In this document: positions 1 to 8,263 of the stretch, piece by piece
How the letters are laid out: each line of letters starts with the position of its first letter
Numbering within the stretch: the first letter of the stretch is position 1
From: Shewanella sp.
GTDB lineage: Bacteria > Pseudomonadota > Gammaproteobacteria > Enterobacterales > Shewanellaceae
NCBI GenBank assembly: GCA_004195335.1
Contig: SDWK01000686.1
Location: 1-13,981 of the forward strand
Length of the DNA: 13,981 nucleotides
Direction of reading: 5' to 3'
The notes under the pieces: model-generated
Told to the model about the DNA's origin: nothing
The model's input: the letters and a program-made list of their open reading frames with translations, nothing else
Databases searched by the model: none
Position numbers and translations under genes: made by a program

Positions 1-2483
1 TCTTCAGCTTCGGTTGCGAATTCTTTTGGCTCTGTGCCTGATACAAAATACTCAAATCGACTGGTGTAATCGGTTTTACGGCTTAATTTTCCGGTCGCCA
101 GATCGATTCTTACAGACACGATACCTTTAGGCGGAGTCGCTGGAATTTCAGGCGTACCGGATAGCGCATTTTTCATGAATTCATTCCATCCAGGCCCTGC
201 AGTCTTTGCTCCAGCCTCTGCTGCAGAAATTTGATCTTTTGCGGCATTAACATTCCAGCTGGTTCTGCCCAACTCCTGACTATGATCGTCAAAACCTACC
301 CAAACCGTTGTGGCTAGTTTGGGATTAAATCCACTAAACCAGGTATCTCTGGATTCGTTGGTTGTTCCTGTCTTGCCAGCAATATCATGTCTTTTTACGA
401 CTCTTGCCGCTCGCCAGGCGGTACCATTCCAACCAGTTCCTTTACTCCAGTTTCCGCCGCCCCAGATAACACTCTTTAATGCATCGGTGATCAGGAATGC
501 AGTTTGTTCAGAGATGATTTGGGGCGCATATAGACTGTCTTTACCGCCACACCCCGGCTCTGTTACTTGCGTCGTTGAAGGTTGCAGTTCATCAGCCATA
601 GAGGCAAAAGGATCATCTTTGGCTGCTTCTAACTGCTTCGGTTCAGGTTTGCAGGCAAGGGTCGGATTCGATTGTTCGATGATCTGTCCATAAGAATTTT
701 CGATGCGTTCAACAAAATAGGGTTCAACTCTGTATCCGCCATTGGCAAAAGTAGAAAATGCAGTAACGACTTGAAGTGGAGTTACTGAGTTTGAGCCTAA
801 TGCGATGGACTCATTTCTGGGGATATCTTTGGCATCAAAACCAAATTTGACTAAAGTATCGATAGCCATATCGAGACCGGCATAACGCATAGTCCTAACT
901 GACATTACGTTAACAGATTGCGCGAGTCCGACACGTAAACGGGTTGGCCCTGTATAGCGGTCAGGTGAGTTCTTAGGGCGCCATGCGGTTCCTTGTCTGG
1001 TATCAGCGTTATTAATCGGTGCATTGTTGATTAAGGTCGATAGGGTATAGCCTTTCTCTATCGCTGCGGTATAGATAAAGGGTTTTATATTAGAGCCTAG
1101 TTGGCGTTTAGCCTGAGTGACGCGGTTGTATTGGCTGGTATGGAAACTAAAACCACCGACCAGAGAACGTATGGCACCGTCATGAGGATCGAGGGACACA
1201 ATTGCACTGGCAACTACAGGTATTTGAGCTAGCTGCCAAAATTCCCCATTATTGCGAATCCATATCTGTTCACCAATAGCGGCAACTTCATTAGCCATTG
1301 TAGGGGCCTTACCCTGACGCTTATTAGAGATGAACTTACGTGCCCATTTTAGTCCCGGCCAGTCAATTTCCAACGTTTCACCTTGGGAGGTGAGCACTTG
1401 AATGCTTTGATCACTCATACTCATGATGGCAGCGGGTAATAGGCCCTGAAACGCTTTTTTCTGTTCTAGACGGGCGATAACTTCATGATTATCTAGTGGA
1501 GTATCAGTCCAAAGAACGGCTTCTGGCCCACGGTAGCCATGCCGTTCATCATAAGCGTAGACGTTGTTTCTTAGTGCCTGCTGAGCGTCTAACTGAAGTG
1601 TGGAGTCTATGCTGGTATAGACGTTATAGCCGCCAGTGTAAGCCTCCTCTTCACCATATTTTTCAACTAAATAGTCTCTCGCCATCTCTGAAATATAGGG
1701 CGCATAGAGATCAATTTCTGCTCCATGATATTTTGCGGTGATGGGAGATCGGGTCGCTTCCGTATACTGAACCTGAGTAATGTTTTGCTTTTCTAACATG
1801 CGACTCAATACCCAATTTCGACGATTCATCGCTCTCGCTGGATTACGAATTGGGTTGGCTGCAGAAGGTGCTTGAGGCAGGCCGGCGATCATTGCCATTT
1901 CTGGTAGGGTTAGCTGATCTAATTCTTTGCCATAGTAGACCTGCGCGGCAGCGCCGACACCATACGCACGGTTACCCAGGAAAGATCGGTTCAGATACAG
2001 TTCTAAAATTTCCTCTTTAGATAGGGCCTTCTCAATTTTGATGGCGAGAAAAATTTCTTTAATTTTACGTATGTAGGTTTTTTCTCGGGAAAGGAAGAAG
2101 CCGCGTGCTACCTGCTGGGTGATGGTGCTCGCACCCTGGCTCTTTTTTCCTGTGGTTAAAAGAATAAGTGCCGCCCGAGTGATACCAATAGGGTCTATAC
2201 CATGATGTTCAAAGAATCTGGCATCTTCAGTATCTAACACTGCATCGATGAGAAGTGGTGGGACATTTTGAAAATTAACAGGAATTCTTCTCTTCTCACC
2301 AAATTGAGAGATCAGATTACCATCACTACTGTATATGCGTAATGGAGTTTGAAGCTTCACGGTTTTTAACGTATTTACGTCCGGGAGTTCGGGCAACACA
2401 TACAAATAGGCCGCAGCAATAGCGCCAACCCCTAAAAGAGCTAGGCTGAATAGAGCAATAATAATACGTTTTAACCACTTCAC
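1..2483 (-). CDS. mrcA: Penicillin-binding protein 1A, bifunctional transglycosylase/transpeptidase (3' end outside window)
   Basis: PBP1A polymerises glycan strands from lipid II and cross-links the peptides, acting in the periplasm while anchored in the inner membrane. About 827 residues are visible. An N-terminal membrane anchor (about residues 5-30) precedes the GT51 transglycosylase domain, with TEDARFFEHHG containing the expected catalytic Glu86 and GASTITQQ near 117-124. An OB-like region lies around 310-420. The transpeptidase domain has the SxxK nucleophile in RQLGSNIKPF (Ser464), SVN at 523-525 and KTGTT at 704-708. The start is GTG at 2483, which aligns with the usual N-terminus (VKWLKRI) although the ribosome binding site is weak; a TTG farther upstream at 2514 belongs to another frame. 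The reading frame is still open at base 1, and comparison with the roughly 850-residue E. coli protein suggests only a few tens of residues are missing. It is divergent from the pilus operon. Confidence 0.96.
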   Translation of the reverse strand, partial: MKWLKRIIIALFSLALLGVGAIAAAYLYVLPELPDVNTLKTVKLQTPLRIYSSDGNLISQFGEKRRIPVNFQNVPPLLIDAVLDTEDARFFEHHGIDPIGITRAALILLTTGKKSQGASTITQQVARGFFLSREKTYIRKIKEIFLAIKIEKALSKEEILELYLNRSFLGNRAYGVGAAAQVYYGKELDQLTLPEMAMIAGLPQAPSAANPIRNPARAMNRRNWVLSRMLEKQNITQVQYTEATRSPITAKYHGAEIDLYAPYISEMARDYLVEKYGEEEAYTGGYNVYTSIDSTLQLDAQQALRNNVYAYDERHGYRGPEAVLWTDTPLDNHEVIARLEQKKAFQGLLPAAIMSMSDQSIQVLTSQGETLEIDWPGLKWARKFISNKRQGKAPTMANEVAAIGEQIWIRNNGEFWQLAQIPVVASAIVSLDPHDGAIRSLVGGFSFHTSQYNRVTQAKRQLGSNIKPFIYTAAIEKGYTLSTLINNAPINNADTRQGTAWRPKNSPDRYTGPTRLRVGLAQSVNVMSVRTMRYAGLDMAIDTLVKFGFDAKDIPRNESIALGSNSVTPLQVVTAFSTFANGGYRVEPYFVERIENSYGQIIEQSNPTLACKPEPKQLEAAKDDPFASMADELQPSTTQVTEPGCGGKDSLYAPQIISEQTAFLITDALKSVIWGGGNWSKGTGWNGTAWRAARVVKRHDIAGKTGTTNESRDTWFSGFNPKLATTVWVGFDDHSQELGRTSWNVNAAKDQISAAEAGAKTAGPGWNEFMKNALSGTPEIPATPPKGIVSVRIDLATGKLSRKTDYTSRFEYFVSGTEPKEFATEAE

Positions 2484-2515
2484 CGGGATATTCCAAAATT
2501 TTTTGCAAGGCCAAT

Positions 2516-2544
2516 AGTATATAAGGCGCTTGCGCATTGGTGAA
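2516..2544 (-). promoter_or_regulatory. Putative sigma70 promoter for mrcA
   Basis: On the minus strand TATACT (2521 to 2516, five of six consensus bases) follows a weak TTCACC (2544 to 2539) with a 17-bp spacer. Initiation would fall near 2509, leaving a leader of about 25 bases before the GTG start. The -35 match is poor, so this is an inference from position and the -10 hexamer. A perfect TTGACA at 2561-2556 on the same strand has no good -10 at the right distance. Confidence 0.4.
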
Positions 2545-2581
2545 GTAAAAACGGTTGTCAAAAAAATGGCAATTGTAAAAC

Positions 2582-2611
2582 TTAGAAACATTCTGTACAA
2601 ATATCTATAAC
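2582..2611 (+). promoter_or_regulatory. Putative sigma70 promoter for the pilMNOPQ operon
   Basis: TATAAC at 2606-2611 matches five of six -10 consensus bases and is preceded after 18 bp by a weak TTAGAA at 2582-2587. Transcription would begin near 2618, about 50 bases before pilM. The -35 is weak; an activator or another nearby element could be the real driver. Confidence 0.3.
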
Positions 2612-2669
2612 GAGTTGATTTTGTGCTAATCTAATTCTTGAAACAATAACAAAAAAGTGACGATGGACT

Positions 2670-3749
2670 ATGCTTTCAAAATTATGGAAGCGTCAGGCTC
2701 CGCAGATGGTTGGAATCGATATCGGTTCCCACGAGATTAAGGCAATACTGCTGAGTCAGACGGCTGATGGTTATAAAATTGTAAGTCATGCTGCAGTACC
2801 TGTGAAAAAGGGGGCTGTTAATGATCACGAGATCCGAGATGTCGATGCGGTCGTTGAGTCATTAAGGCAGATTAAACGTATACTTCCCAAGAGCGCTAAG
2901 TTTGCGGCCGTTGCGGTTTCTGGCTCCGCTGTGATGACAAAGGTCATCTATATGGATGCCTCTCTCAGTGAGGCTGAGATGGAGAGTCAGATTGAAATTG
3001 AAGCTGACAATCTTATTCCATATTCGCTCGATGAAGTCAGCATTGATTTTGAAACGTTGAATGTGAATAGTACGGATCCGACCAAAGTCGATGTCCTACT
3101 TAGTGCTTGTCGGACGGAAAATATTGATGGCCGAGTCGATGTTCTCGATGATATTAACCTTGAGAGCAAGGTTGTCGACGTCGAAGGTTATGCATTAGGG
3201 AGGGCCTATGAGATTGTTGAGGCTCAACTTCCTGATGGAGCCGAAGGAAAAGTCGTTGCTTTAGTCGACATCGGTGCCAATATCACCACATTTGCAGTTG
3301 TCGAGAATGGTGAAACAAGTTTTGTGCGTGAGCAGGCTTTTGGTGGAGAGCAATTTACTCAATCAATTCTATCTTTTTACGGGATGTCACACGAACAAGC
3401 CGAAAAATCCAAATTGGAAGGTGATTTGCCACGTAATTATATGTTTGAAGTTTTATCTCCATTTCAAACTCAGCTATTGCAGCAGATCAAGAGAACTTTA
3501 CAGATATATTGTACTTCCAGCGGTAAGGATAAAGTCGATCATATTATTTTATGTGGTGGCACATCTAAGCTTGAAGGAATGGCAAACTTATTAACGAATG
3601 AGTTAGGTGTTCACACCATCATAGCGGATCCATTCCAGGGATGCTTACATGCAGATGATGAAGTGAAAAGCCAACTGCAACCGGATATCGGCAAATATAT
3701 GATTGCCTGTGGTCTAGCGCTGAGGAGTTACTCTCAATGGCGAACATAA
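2670..3749 (+). CDS. pilM: Type IV pilus assembly ATPase-like protein PilM
   Basis: PilM is the cytoplasmic, actin/FtsA-like protein of the type IV pilus alignment complex; it binds ATP and the short N-terminal tail of PilN. The 359-residue product has the expected nucleotide-binding signatures: GIDIGSHEIKA at about 15-25 (phosphate 1), VALVDIGAN at about 196-204 (phosphate 2) and ILCGGTSKLEG at about 293-303 (adenosine). The start MLSKLWKRQAPQM is typical of the family; a nearby ATG at 2663 is in another frame. It is the first gene of a five-gene operon, and its last 13 bases overlap pilN, suggesting translational coupling that would favour balanced PilM and PilN amounts. Its length is normal for the family. 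Confidence 0.96.
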   Translation: MLSKLWKRQAPQMVGIDIGSHEIKAILLSQTADGYKIVSHAAVPVKKGAVNDHEIRDVDAVVESLRQIKRILPKSAKFAAVAVSGSAVMTKVIYMDASLSEAEMESQIEIEADNLIPYSLDEVSIDFETLNVNSTDPTKVDVLLSACRTENIDGRVDVLDDINLESKVVDVEGYALGRAYEIVEAQLPDGAEGKVVALVDIGANITTFAVVENGETSFVREQAFGGEQFTQSILSFYGMSHEQAEKSKLEGDLPRNYMFEVLSPFQTQLLQQIKRTLQIYCTSSGKDKVDHIILCGGTSKLEGMANLLTNELGVHTIIADPFQGCLHADDEVKSQLQPDIGKYMIACGLALRSYSQWRT

Positions 3750-4315
3750 ACCTTTTACCTTGGCGCGAAGAAGCGAGAGAAAAGCAAAAGAGAGATTACA
3801 TTGGCATATTAGCGTTAGTTTTTCTTGGCTCTTCACTGATTGTTTTTCTTTCATTAAGTGTTATTGACATGATGACGGATAATCAAAGGTCGAGAAATGC
3901 CTATCTGCAGAATGAAATTCAGCTTCTGGAAAAACAGATAACCGAAATACAGCAAATACGAATACGGAAAAAAGATATTGAACGCCGTACTGAAATCATT
4001 TTAAATTTGCAGCAATCCAGAAACTTACCTACTCATGTGTTAGATGAACTTGTACGTATCGTTCCACCTGGAATTTATCTTTCCAGCATTGAAAAGAAAG
4101 GTAGTTTATTATGGATAGAGGGACGCAGCGAGTCGAATAATAATGTGGCAAACATGATGAGAAAGGTTAAAACGTCTACATGGCTGCTGGACCCCAATAT
4201 GCAGTCAATTGTTGCTAACAACGAAGAATTGAGGCAGTTACAACGATTTACTTTGAAAGTGACGATCAATGAAGTTGATAATGTGGTTAATTCAGATCAA
4301 GGAGCGAGTAAATGA
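3737..4315 (+). CDS. pilN: Type IV pilus inner-membrane protein PilN
   Basis: PilN is a bitopic inner-membrane protein that links cytoplasmic PilM to the periplasmic PilO/PilP part of the alignment complex. The N-terminus MANINLLPWREE contains the conserved PilM-binding INLLPWR motif at residues 4-10. A single transmembrane segment follows at about 21-44, then a likely coiled coil at about 48-95 and a periplasmic ferredoxin-like domain to the end. At 192 residues it is of usual size. The start overlaps the end of pilM by 13 bases, and its stop overlaps the pilO start in an ATGA arrangement, so the reading frames are tightly coupled. Confidence 0.95.
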   Translation: MANINLLPWREEAREKQKRDYIGILALVFLGSSLIVFLSLSVIDMMTDNQRSRNAYLQNEIQLLEKQITEIQQIRIRKKDIERRTEIILNLQQSRNLPTHVLDELVRIVPPGIYLSSIEKKGSLLWIEGRSESNNNVANMMRKVKTSTWLLDPNMQSIVANNEELRQLQRFTLKVTINEVDNVVNSDQGASK

Positions 4316-4932
4316 ACCTTGAACTGAGTCAGTTTAACGAGATTGATTTTGAAAATATTGGAGGTTGGCCTCCATTCGTTAAAATTGTTTTTGCTGCTAT
4401 ATTGTCAATATGTATCTTTGTTGCCAGTTATTTTTTATTTATTTCTGATGCGATAGATACGTTAAATTTCGAACAACAAACAGAAGTTAAATTAAGGGAT
4501 GATTTTAAGTCTAAATACAGACTAGCTGCTAATCTGAAACTCTACCGTGAACAGTTAGCTGCAATGGAGATTCAGTTTGCCGAGCTGCTTAAGATGCTAC
4601 CATCTAAGAATGAAATGCCGGGTTTACTCGATGATTTAACCTTTGTCGCGACAGACTCCGGATTAAAGATTGAGAGTTTGGATTGGCGAGAAGTTATCCC
4701 AAGAGATTTCTATTACGAATTTCCGATCAGCATGACTGTCAGTGGTGAATACCATCAACTCGGTCAGTTGGTTAGCGGTGTAGCTAAGTTACCACGTATT
4801 GTGAGTCTACATGACTTCGTTATTAAAAAATCAGATTCCGGTGGCTTAGCGATGGAAATACTGGCAAAAACGTATCGCTTTAAAGAGGGGGCTGATTTAC
4901 CTGCCGATATGAAAAAAGCAAAGGGGAAATAA
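4312..4932 (+). CDS. pilO: Type IV pilus inner-membrane protein PilO
   Basis: PilO pairs with PilN in the inner membrane and helps transmit between the motor side and the secretin. The 206-residue protein has a short cytoplasmic N-terminus, one transmembrane helix at about 21-44, a heteroptad-rich helical stretch at about 50-95 and a C-terminal domain (about 96-190) of the ferredoxin-like type shared with PilN. A strong ribosome binding site, AAGGAG at 4299-4304, lies seven bases before the ATG inside the end of pilN. The stop is followed after two bases by pilP. Sequence identity in this family is low, so the call relies mainly on topology, size and its invariant place between pilN and pilP. 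Confidence 0.94.
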   Translation: MNLELSQFNEIDFENIGGWPPFVKIVFAAILSICIFVASYFLFISDAIDTLNFEQQTEVKLRDDFKSKYRLAANLKLYREQLAAMEIQFAELLKMLPSKNEMPGLLDDLTFVATDSGLKIESLDWREVIPRDFYYEFPISMTVSGEYHQLGQLVSGVAKLPRIVSLHDFVIKKSDSGGLAMEILAKTYRFKEGADLPADMKKAKGK

Positions 4933-4934
4933 TA

Positions 4935-5450
4935 ATGAAACTTCTTCCTTTATTGGTTTTTAGCATGTTTTTGGTGGGTTGTGTTGGCGATAGAAGTGAT
5001 TTAGAGCTATTTGTTACTACGACAAAGGCGCAACATGTAGCACATATTCCGCCATTAAAAGAATCACCAAAATTTGAACATTTTGAGTATCAAGCTAATT
5101 TGATGCGCAGTCCCTTTGTTCCTCCTTCACGAGAATTAACTGAGGAGATTATCGATACGACAAAGGACTGTTTACAACCCGATCTTAAGAGGCGAAAGGG
5201 GCGCTTAGAAACATATGCCTTGGATAATTTAAAGATGCGTGGGACATTAAGTGAAGTTGAGAGCATCTGGGCCTTAGTAGAGACAAATGATGCTAGCGTT
5301 TATCGTTTGGGTGTTGGAGAATACTTGGGTCTGTATTATGGGAAAATTTCTAAAGTTACACCACAAACAGTCGAAATAATTGAATTAATTCCAGATGGTT
5401 CTGGTTGCTGGATAGAAAGACTCAGCAGCTTAGAATTAACTGGGAAATAA
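4935..5450 (+). CDS. pilP: Type IV pilus lipoprotein PilP
   Basis: PilP is a periplasmic lipoprotein that connects the PilN/PilO pair to the N0 domain of the PilQ secretin. The 171-residue product has a short lipoprotein signal peptide with lipobox LVGC, giving the lipidated Cys16. A disordered linker includes RSPFVPPSRE at about 58-67, and a compact beta-rich C-terminal domain runs from about 90 to 170, with LKMRGTL near 99-105 and the glycine-rich LGVGEYLGLYYGK near 125-137. A purine-rich AAGGGG stretch near 4920 serves as ribosome binding site. Only two bases separate it from pilO, and 21 bases from pilQ. Confidence 0.93.
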   Translation: MKLLPLLVFSMFLVGCVGDRSDLELFVTTTKAQHVAHIPPLKESPKFEHFEYQANLMRSPFVPPSRELTEEIIDTTKDCLQPDLKRRKGRLETYALDNLKMRGTLSEVESIWALVETNDASVYRLGVGEYLGLYYGKISKVTPQTVEIIELIPDGSGCWIERLSSLELTGK

Positions 5451-5471
5451 CAAGCGAAGGATGAGGGAATA

Positions 5472-7520
5472 ATGGAATCTTCTGCCGCGAATAAAATTTT
5501 TTGTAATATGTCTGCGCTTTTTAGGCTTGTTGTTAGTTTAGCGCTAATTACTGCAGGAACATCGTATGCGATGGCTGCCAATCGTCTAGTGGATGTCAAG
5601 TATCACTCTATTGTTGATCATCAGTTAGAGCTTCAATTGATTTTTGAAAATGAAATCATGGAGCCCGAAATCGAGCTAAATGCATCACCTGCTAAAATTA
5701 TTCTTGGTTTCAATGAAAGTGTATCGGCCTTAGAGAAAGAGACTCTTCCAATTAATACTGTTGGAGTTACGACTATTGAGGTTAAACAAGATAATAGTGT
5801 TATGAAGGTTGTAGTCGCACTGGATAAGGTCAAAGCTTATCAAGGTAAGCTCGCCGGTAATGTTTATAGTCTTACAATTAACGATGAGGTGGCGAATAGC
5901 GCTACAAAGGAAACGAACCCATTTATTAATGGTGTTGATACTATAGATTTTAGAAGAACATCTGAAGGAGGGGGGGAGCTACTGGTTAGGCTGAACAATA
6001 GTTCCGTTGCGGCAAATGTGGAGCAGGTTGGAGCTAAGCTCGAATTGAAGTTGTATAACACTGCAATAGCTTCAGAGCTACTCTATGTCATGGATGTTCA
6101 GGACTTTGCTACACCGGTGAGAAGCTTTGAAACCTTTAAGGATGAGTTGTCTACGCGTGTACTCTTGGATATCGCCGGAAACTATGAGTACAACTATAAA
6201 CAAGAGGGAAGTCTGTTTCGACTGAGTGTGACTAAGGTTGAGCGAATTAATGTCGTCAAAAAAGAGAAAAAGTACGACGGACGTTCATTATCGCTGAACT
6301 TTCAAAGTATCTCCGTTAGAACCGTTCTTCAGATTATTGCCGATTATAACGATTTTAACTTAGTAACCAGTGATACGGTCGAAGGCGATATTACTTTACG
6401 TTTAGATGATGTTCCTTGGGATCAGGCTCTGGATCTTATCTTACAGACGAAGGGTCTGGATAAGCGTATCGAGGGCAATATCCTGATGATCGCTCCTAGT
6501 GAAGAGTTAGCTATTCGAGAAAGTCAGCAATTGAAGAATATGCAGGAAGTTAAAGAGCTTGCCCCGCTATATTCTGAATATCTACAGATAAATTATGCTA
6601 AGGCGACTGACATCGCCGAACTCTTAAAAAGTAGTGACTCCAGTCTGTTATCGACTCGTGGTAGCGTGGCGGTCGATGAACGTACAAATACACTATTGGT
6701 TAAAGATACTGAAGAATCATTAGAGAATGTTCATCGATTAATTGAGGTCCTGGATATTCCAATTCGTCAGGTGCTTATTGAGTCGCGAATGGTGACGGTT
6801 AAGGATGATGTCTCTGAGGAACTCGGTATCAGGTGGGGAGTGACAGATCAGCAGGGAGATAAAGGCACTTCTGGAAGTCTTGAGGGAGCTGAGAGTATTT
6901 CAAATGGCATCGTACCAGCCCTTGTTGACCGGTTGAATGTGAATTTGCCGGCAACTAGCGGTGCTGCTAGAGTTGCGTTTCACGTGGCTAAATTGGCCGA
7001 TGGAACGGTACTCGACATGGAGCTGAGTGCGTTAGAAAAAGAAGATAAAGGAGAGATCATCGCGAGTCCACGCATCATGACCTCTAATCAAAAAGCAGCC
7101 TATATCGAACAGGGTGTTGAGATCCCTTATTTAGAGGCTAGTTCCAGTGGCGCTGCAACGATTAGCTTTAAAAAGGCAGTGTTGTCATTGCGAGTAACGC
7201 CACAAATTACACCAGATAATAGAGTGATTCTCGATCTTGAAATTACTCAGGACTCTCAAGGTAAAGTGGTTGCCACACCTTTGGGCTCTGCGGTTTCTAT
7301 CGATACCCAGCGAATAGGTACTCAGGTTCTGGTCGATCATGGTGAGACGATTGTGCTTGGTGGTATCTATCAGCAGCAATTGATTAATCGAGTGAGTAAA
7401 GTCCCTGTGTTGGGAGACATTCCTTTTGTCGGCTTCTTGTTCAGGAGTACAACAGATGAGAATAAGAGGCAGGAATTATTGATTTTCGTGACACCAAAAA
7501 TCATTTCTGAAGATCTCTAA
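5472..7520 (+). CDS. pilQ: Type IV pilus outer-membrane secretin PilQ
   Basis: PilQ forms the multimeric outer-membrane channel through which the pilus passes. The 682-residue product has a signal peptide ending near AMA at 33-35, then two AMIN-like beta domains (about 40-137 and 155-255) that may contact peptidoglycan. A secretin N0/STN domain follows at about 270-340, then an N1 domain at about 365-430 and the secretin core from about 430 to 680. The core carries the hallmark VPVLGDIPFVGFLFR at about 644-658 and ends LLIFVTPKII. The chosen ATG follows GAGGG at 5464-5467; a second in-frame ATG at 5508 would give a more standard signal peptide beginning MSALFRLVV and is a real alternative. 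It is the last gene of the pil operon and is followed by a terminator. Confidence 0.95.
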   Translation: MESSAANKIFCNMSALFRLVVSLALITAGTSYAMAANRLVDVKYHSIVDHQLELQLIFENEIMEPEIELNASPAKIILGFNESVSALEKETLPINTVGVTTIEVKQDNSVMKVVVALDKVKAYQGKLAGNVYSLTINDEVANSATKETNPFINGVDTIDFRRTSEGGGELLVRLNNSSVAANVEQVGAKLELKLYNTAIASELLYVMDVQDFATPVRSFETFKDELSTRVLLDIAGNYEYNYKQEGSLFRLSVTKVERINVVKKEKKYDGRSLSLNFQSISVRTVLQIIADYNDFNLVTSDTVEGDITLRLDDVPWDQALDLILQTKGLDKRIEGNILMIAPSEELAIRESQQLKNMQEVKELAPLYSEYLQINYAKATDIAELLKSSDSSLLSTRGSVAVDERTNTLLVKDTEESLENVHRLIEVLDIPIRQVLIESRMVTVKDDVSEELGIRWGVTDQQGDKGTSGSLEGAESISNGIVPALVDRLNVNLPATSGAARVAFHVAKLADGTVLDMELSALEKEDKGEIIASPRIMTSNQKAAYIEQGVEIPYLEASSSGAATISFKKAVLSLRVTPQITPDNRVILDLEITQDSQGKVVATPLGSAVSIDTQRIGTQVLVDHGETIVLGGIYQQQLINRVSKVPVLGDIPFVGFLFRSTTDENKRQELLIFVTPKIISEDL

Positions 7521-7543
7521 GAAATTAATGACTTATGAACAAG

Positions 7544-7569
7544 CCAGTACTTAAAGTACTGGTTTTTTT
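7544..7569 (+). terminator. Rho-independent terminator after pilQ
   Basis: CCAGTACTT at 7544-7552 and AAGTACTGG at 7554-7562 are exact inverted repeats, realistically a 7-bp stem with a small loop. Seven T residues (7563-7569) follow directly. It lies 24 bases past the pilQ stop and separates the pil operon from aroK. Confidence 0.9.
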
Positions 7570-7610
7570 ATATTCAAATGACAAAATTGACAGAATATGA
7601 GCATCACTAC

Positions 7611-7640
7611 TTGCCTTTAATGGTGTTTAACTGAGATAAT
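7611..7640 (+). promoter_or_regulatory. Putative promoter for aroK-aroB-damX-dam
   Basis: TTGCCT (7611-7616) and GATAAT (7635-7640) are separated by 18 bp, and the -10 is preceded by TG plus one base, an extended -10 element. Initiation near 7647 would give a leader of about 90 bases before aroK. It is the best match between the pilQ terminator and aroK. The promoter is inferred from sequence alone. Confidence 0.5.
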
Positions 7641-7739
7641 CATTGGTCAAGTCTCAATAGAGCAAGGTAACATTTTAGGTCGGTTCTATTTTTCGAATCG
7701 ACGTCGGCAAACTTCATATAAGATTCAGACGTAAATTCA

Positions 7740-8255
7740 ATGGCTGAGAAACGTAATATTTTCCTCGTAGGCCCTATGGGGGCTGGTAAAAGCACTATTG
7801 GGCGTCATCTGGCGCAGATGCTGCACCTAGAGTTCCACGATTCAGATCAAGAAATTGAGAGCCGCACTGGTGCGGATATAGCGTGGGTTTTTGATGTCGA
7901 AGGCGAAGAAGGGTTCCGCGTTCGCGAAACACAGGTAGTCGCTGATTTAACTGAAAAACAAGGTATTGTTTTAGCGACAGGCGGTGGTTCCATTCAGAGT
8001 AAAGAGATTCGTAATAACCTCTCTGCTCGTGGAATTGTCGTATATCTAGAAACAACGATCGATAAACAAGTTGCTCGTACCCAACGAGATAAGCGACGCC
8101 CATTATTGCAGGTAGACGATCCAAGAGAAGTTTTGGAAAATCTTGCTGAGATTCGTAATCCTCTGTACGAAGAGATTGCTGATGTCATCGTAAAGACTGA
8201 TGAGCAAAGCGCCAAAGTGGTTGCCAATCAAATTATTGAACAGTTAGGTTTCTAG
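7740..8255 (+). CDS. aroK: Shikimate kinase I
   Basis: This enzyme phosphorylates shikimate at the 3-hydroxyl with ATP in the cytoplasmic pathway to chorismate. The 171-residue protein has the normal length and motifs: P-loop GPMGAGKST at 11-19, the substrate-contacting DSD at 34-36 and GEEGFRVRE at 55-63, GGG at 81-83, the lid RDKRRPLL at 116-123 and Arg139 before NPLY. The sequence around [13 protein letters not shown] is characteristic of AroK rather than AroL. The ribosome binding site is not obvious, but the start fits the family N-terminus. It is eight bases upstream of aroB, its usual partner. Confidence 0.97.
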   Translation: MAEKRNIFLVGPMGAGKSTIGRHLAQMLHLEFHDSDQEIESRTGADIAWVFDVEGEEGFRVRETQVVADLTEKQGIVLATGGGSIQSKEIRNNLSARGIVVYLETTIDKQVARTQRDKRRPLLQVDDPREVLENLAEIRNPLYEEIADVIVKTDEQSAKVVANQIIEQLGF

Positions 8256-8263
8256 GTAGAAAA

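Noticed and set aside
310..693. Plus-strand open frame of 127 codons
   Set aside because: It lies opposite mrcA in a region encoding a well-conserved transpeptidase domain, and its product has no recognisable features.
2556..2561. Perfect TTGACA on the minus strand upstream of mrcA
   Set aside because: The -10 position reads AATGCG, and the good TATACT is 34 bases away, too far to pair with it.
3274..3594. 106-codon open frame within pilM
   Set aside because: It is in another frame of pilM over its second nucleotide-binding motif, with no ribosome binding site or family resemblance.
7587..7592. Perfect TTGACA upstream of aroK
   Set aside because: No acceptable -10 hexamer occurs 15-19 bases downstream; the TTGCCT/GATAAT pair is better.
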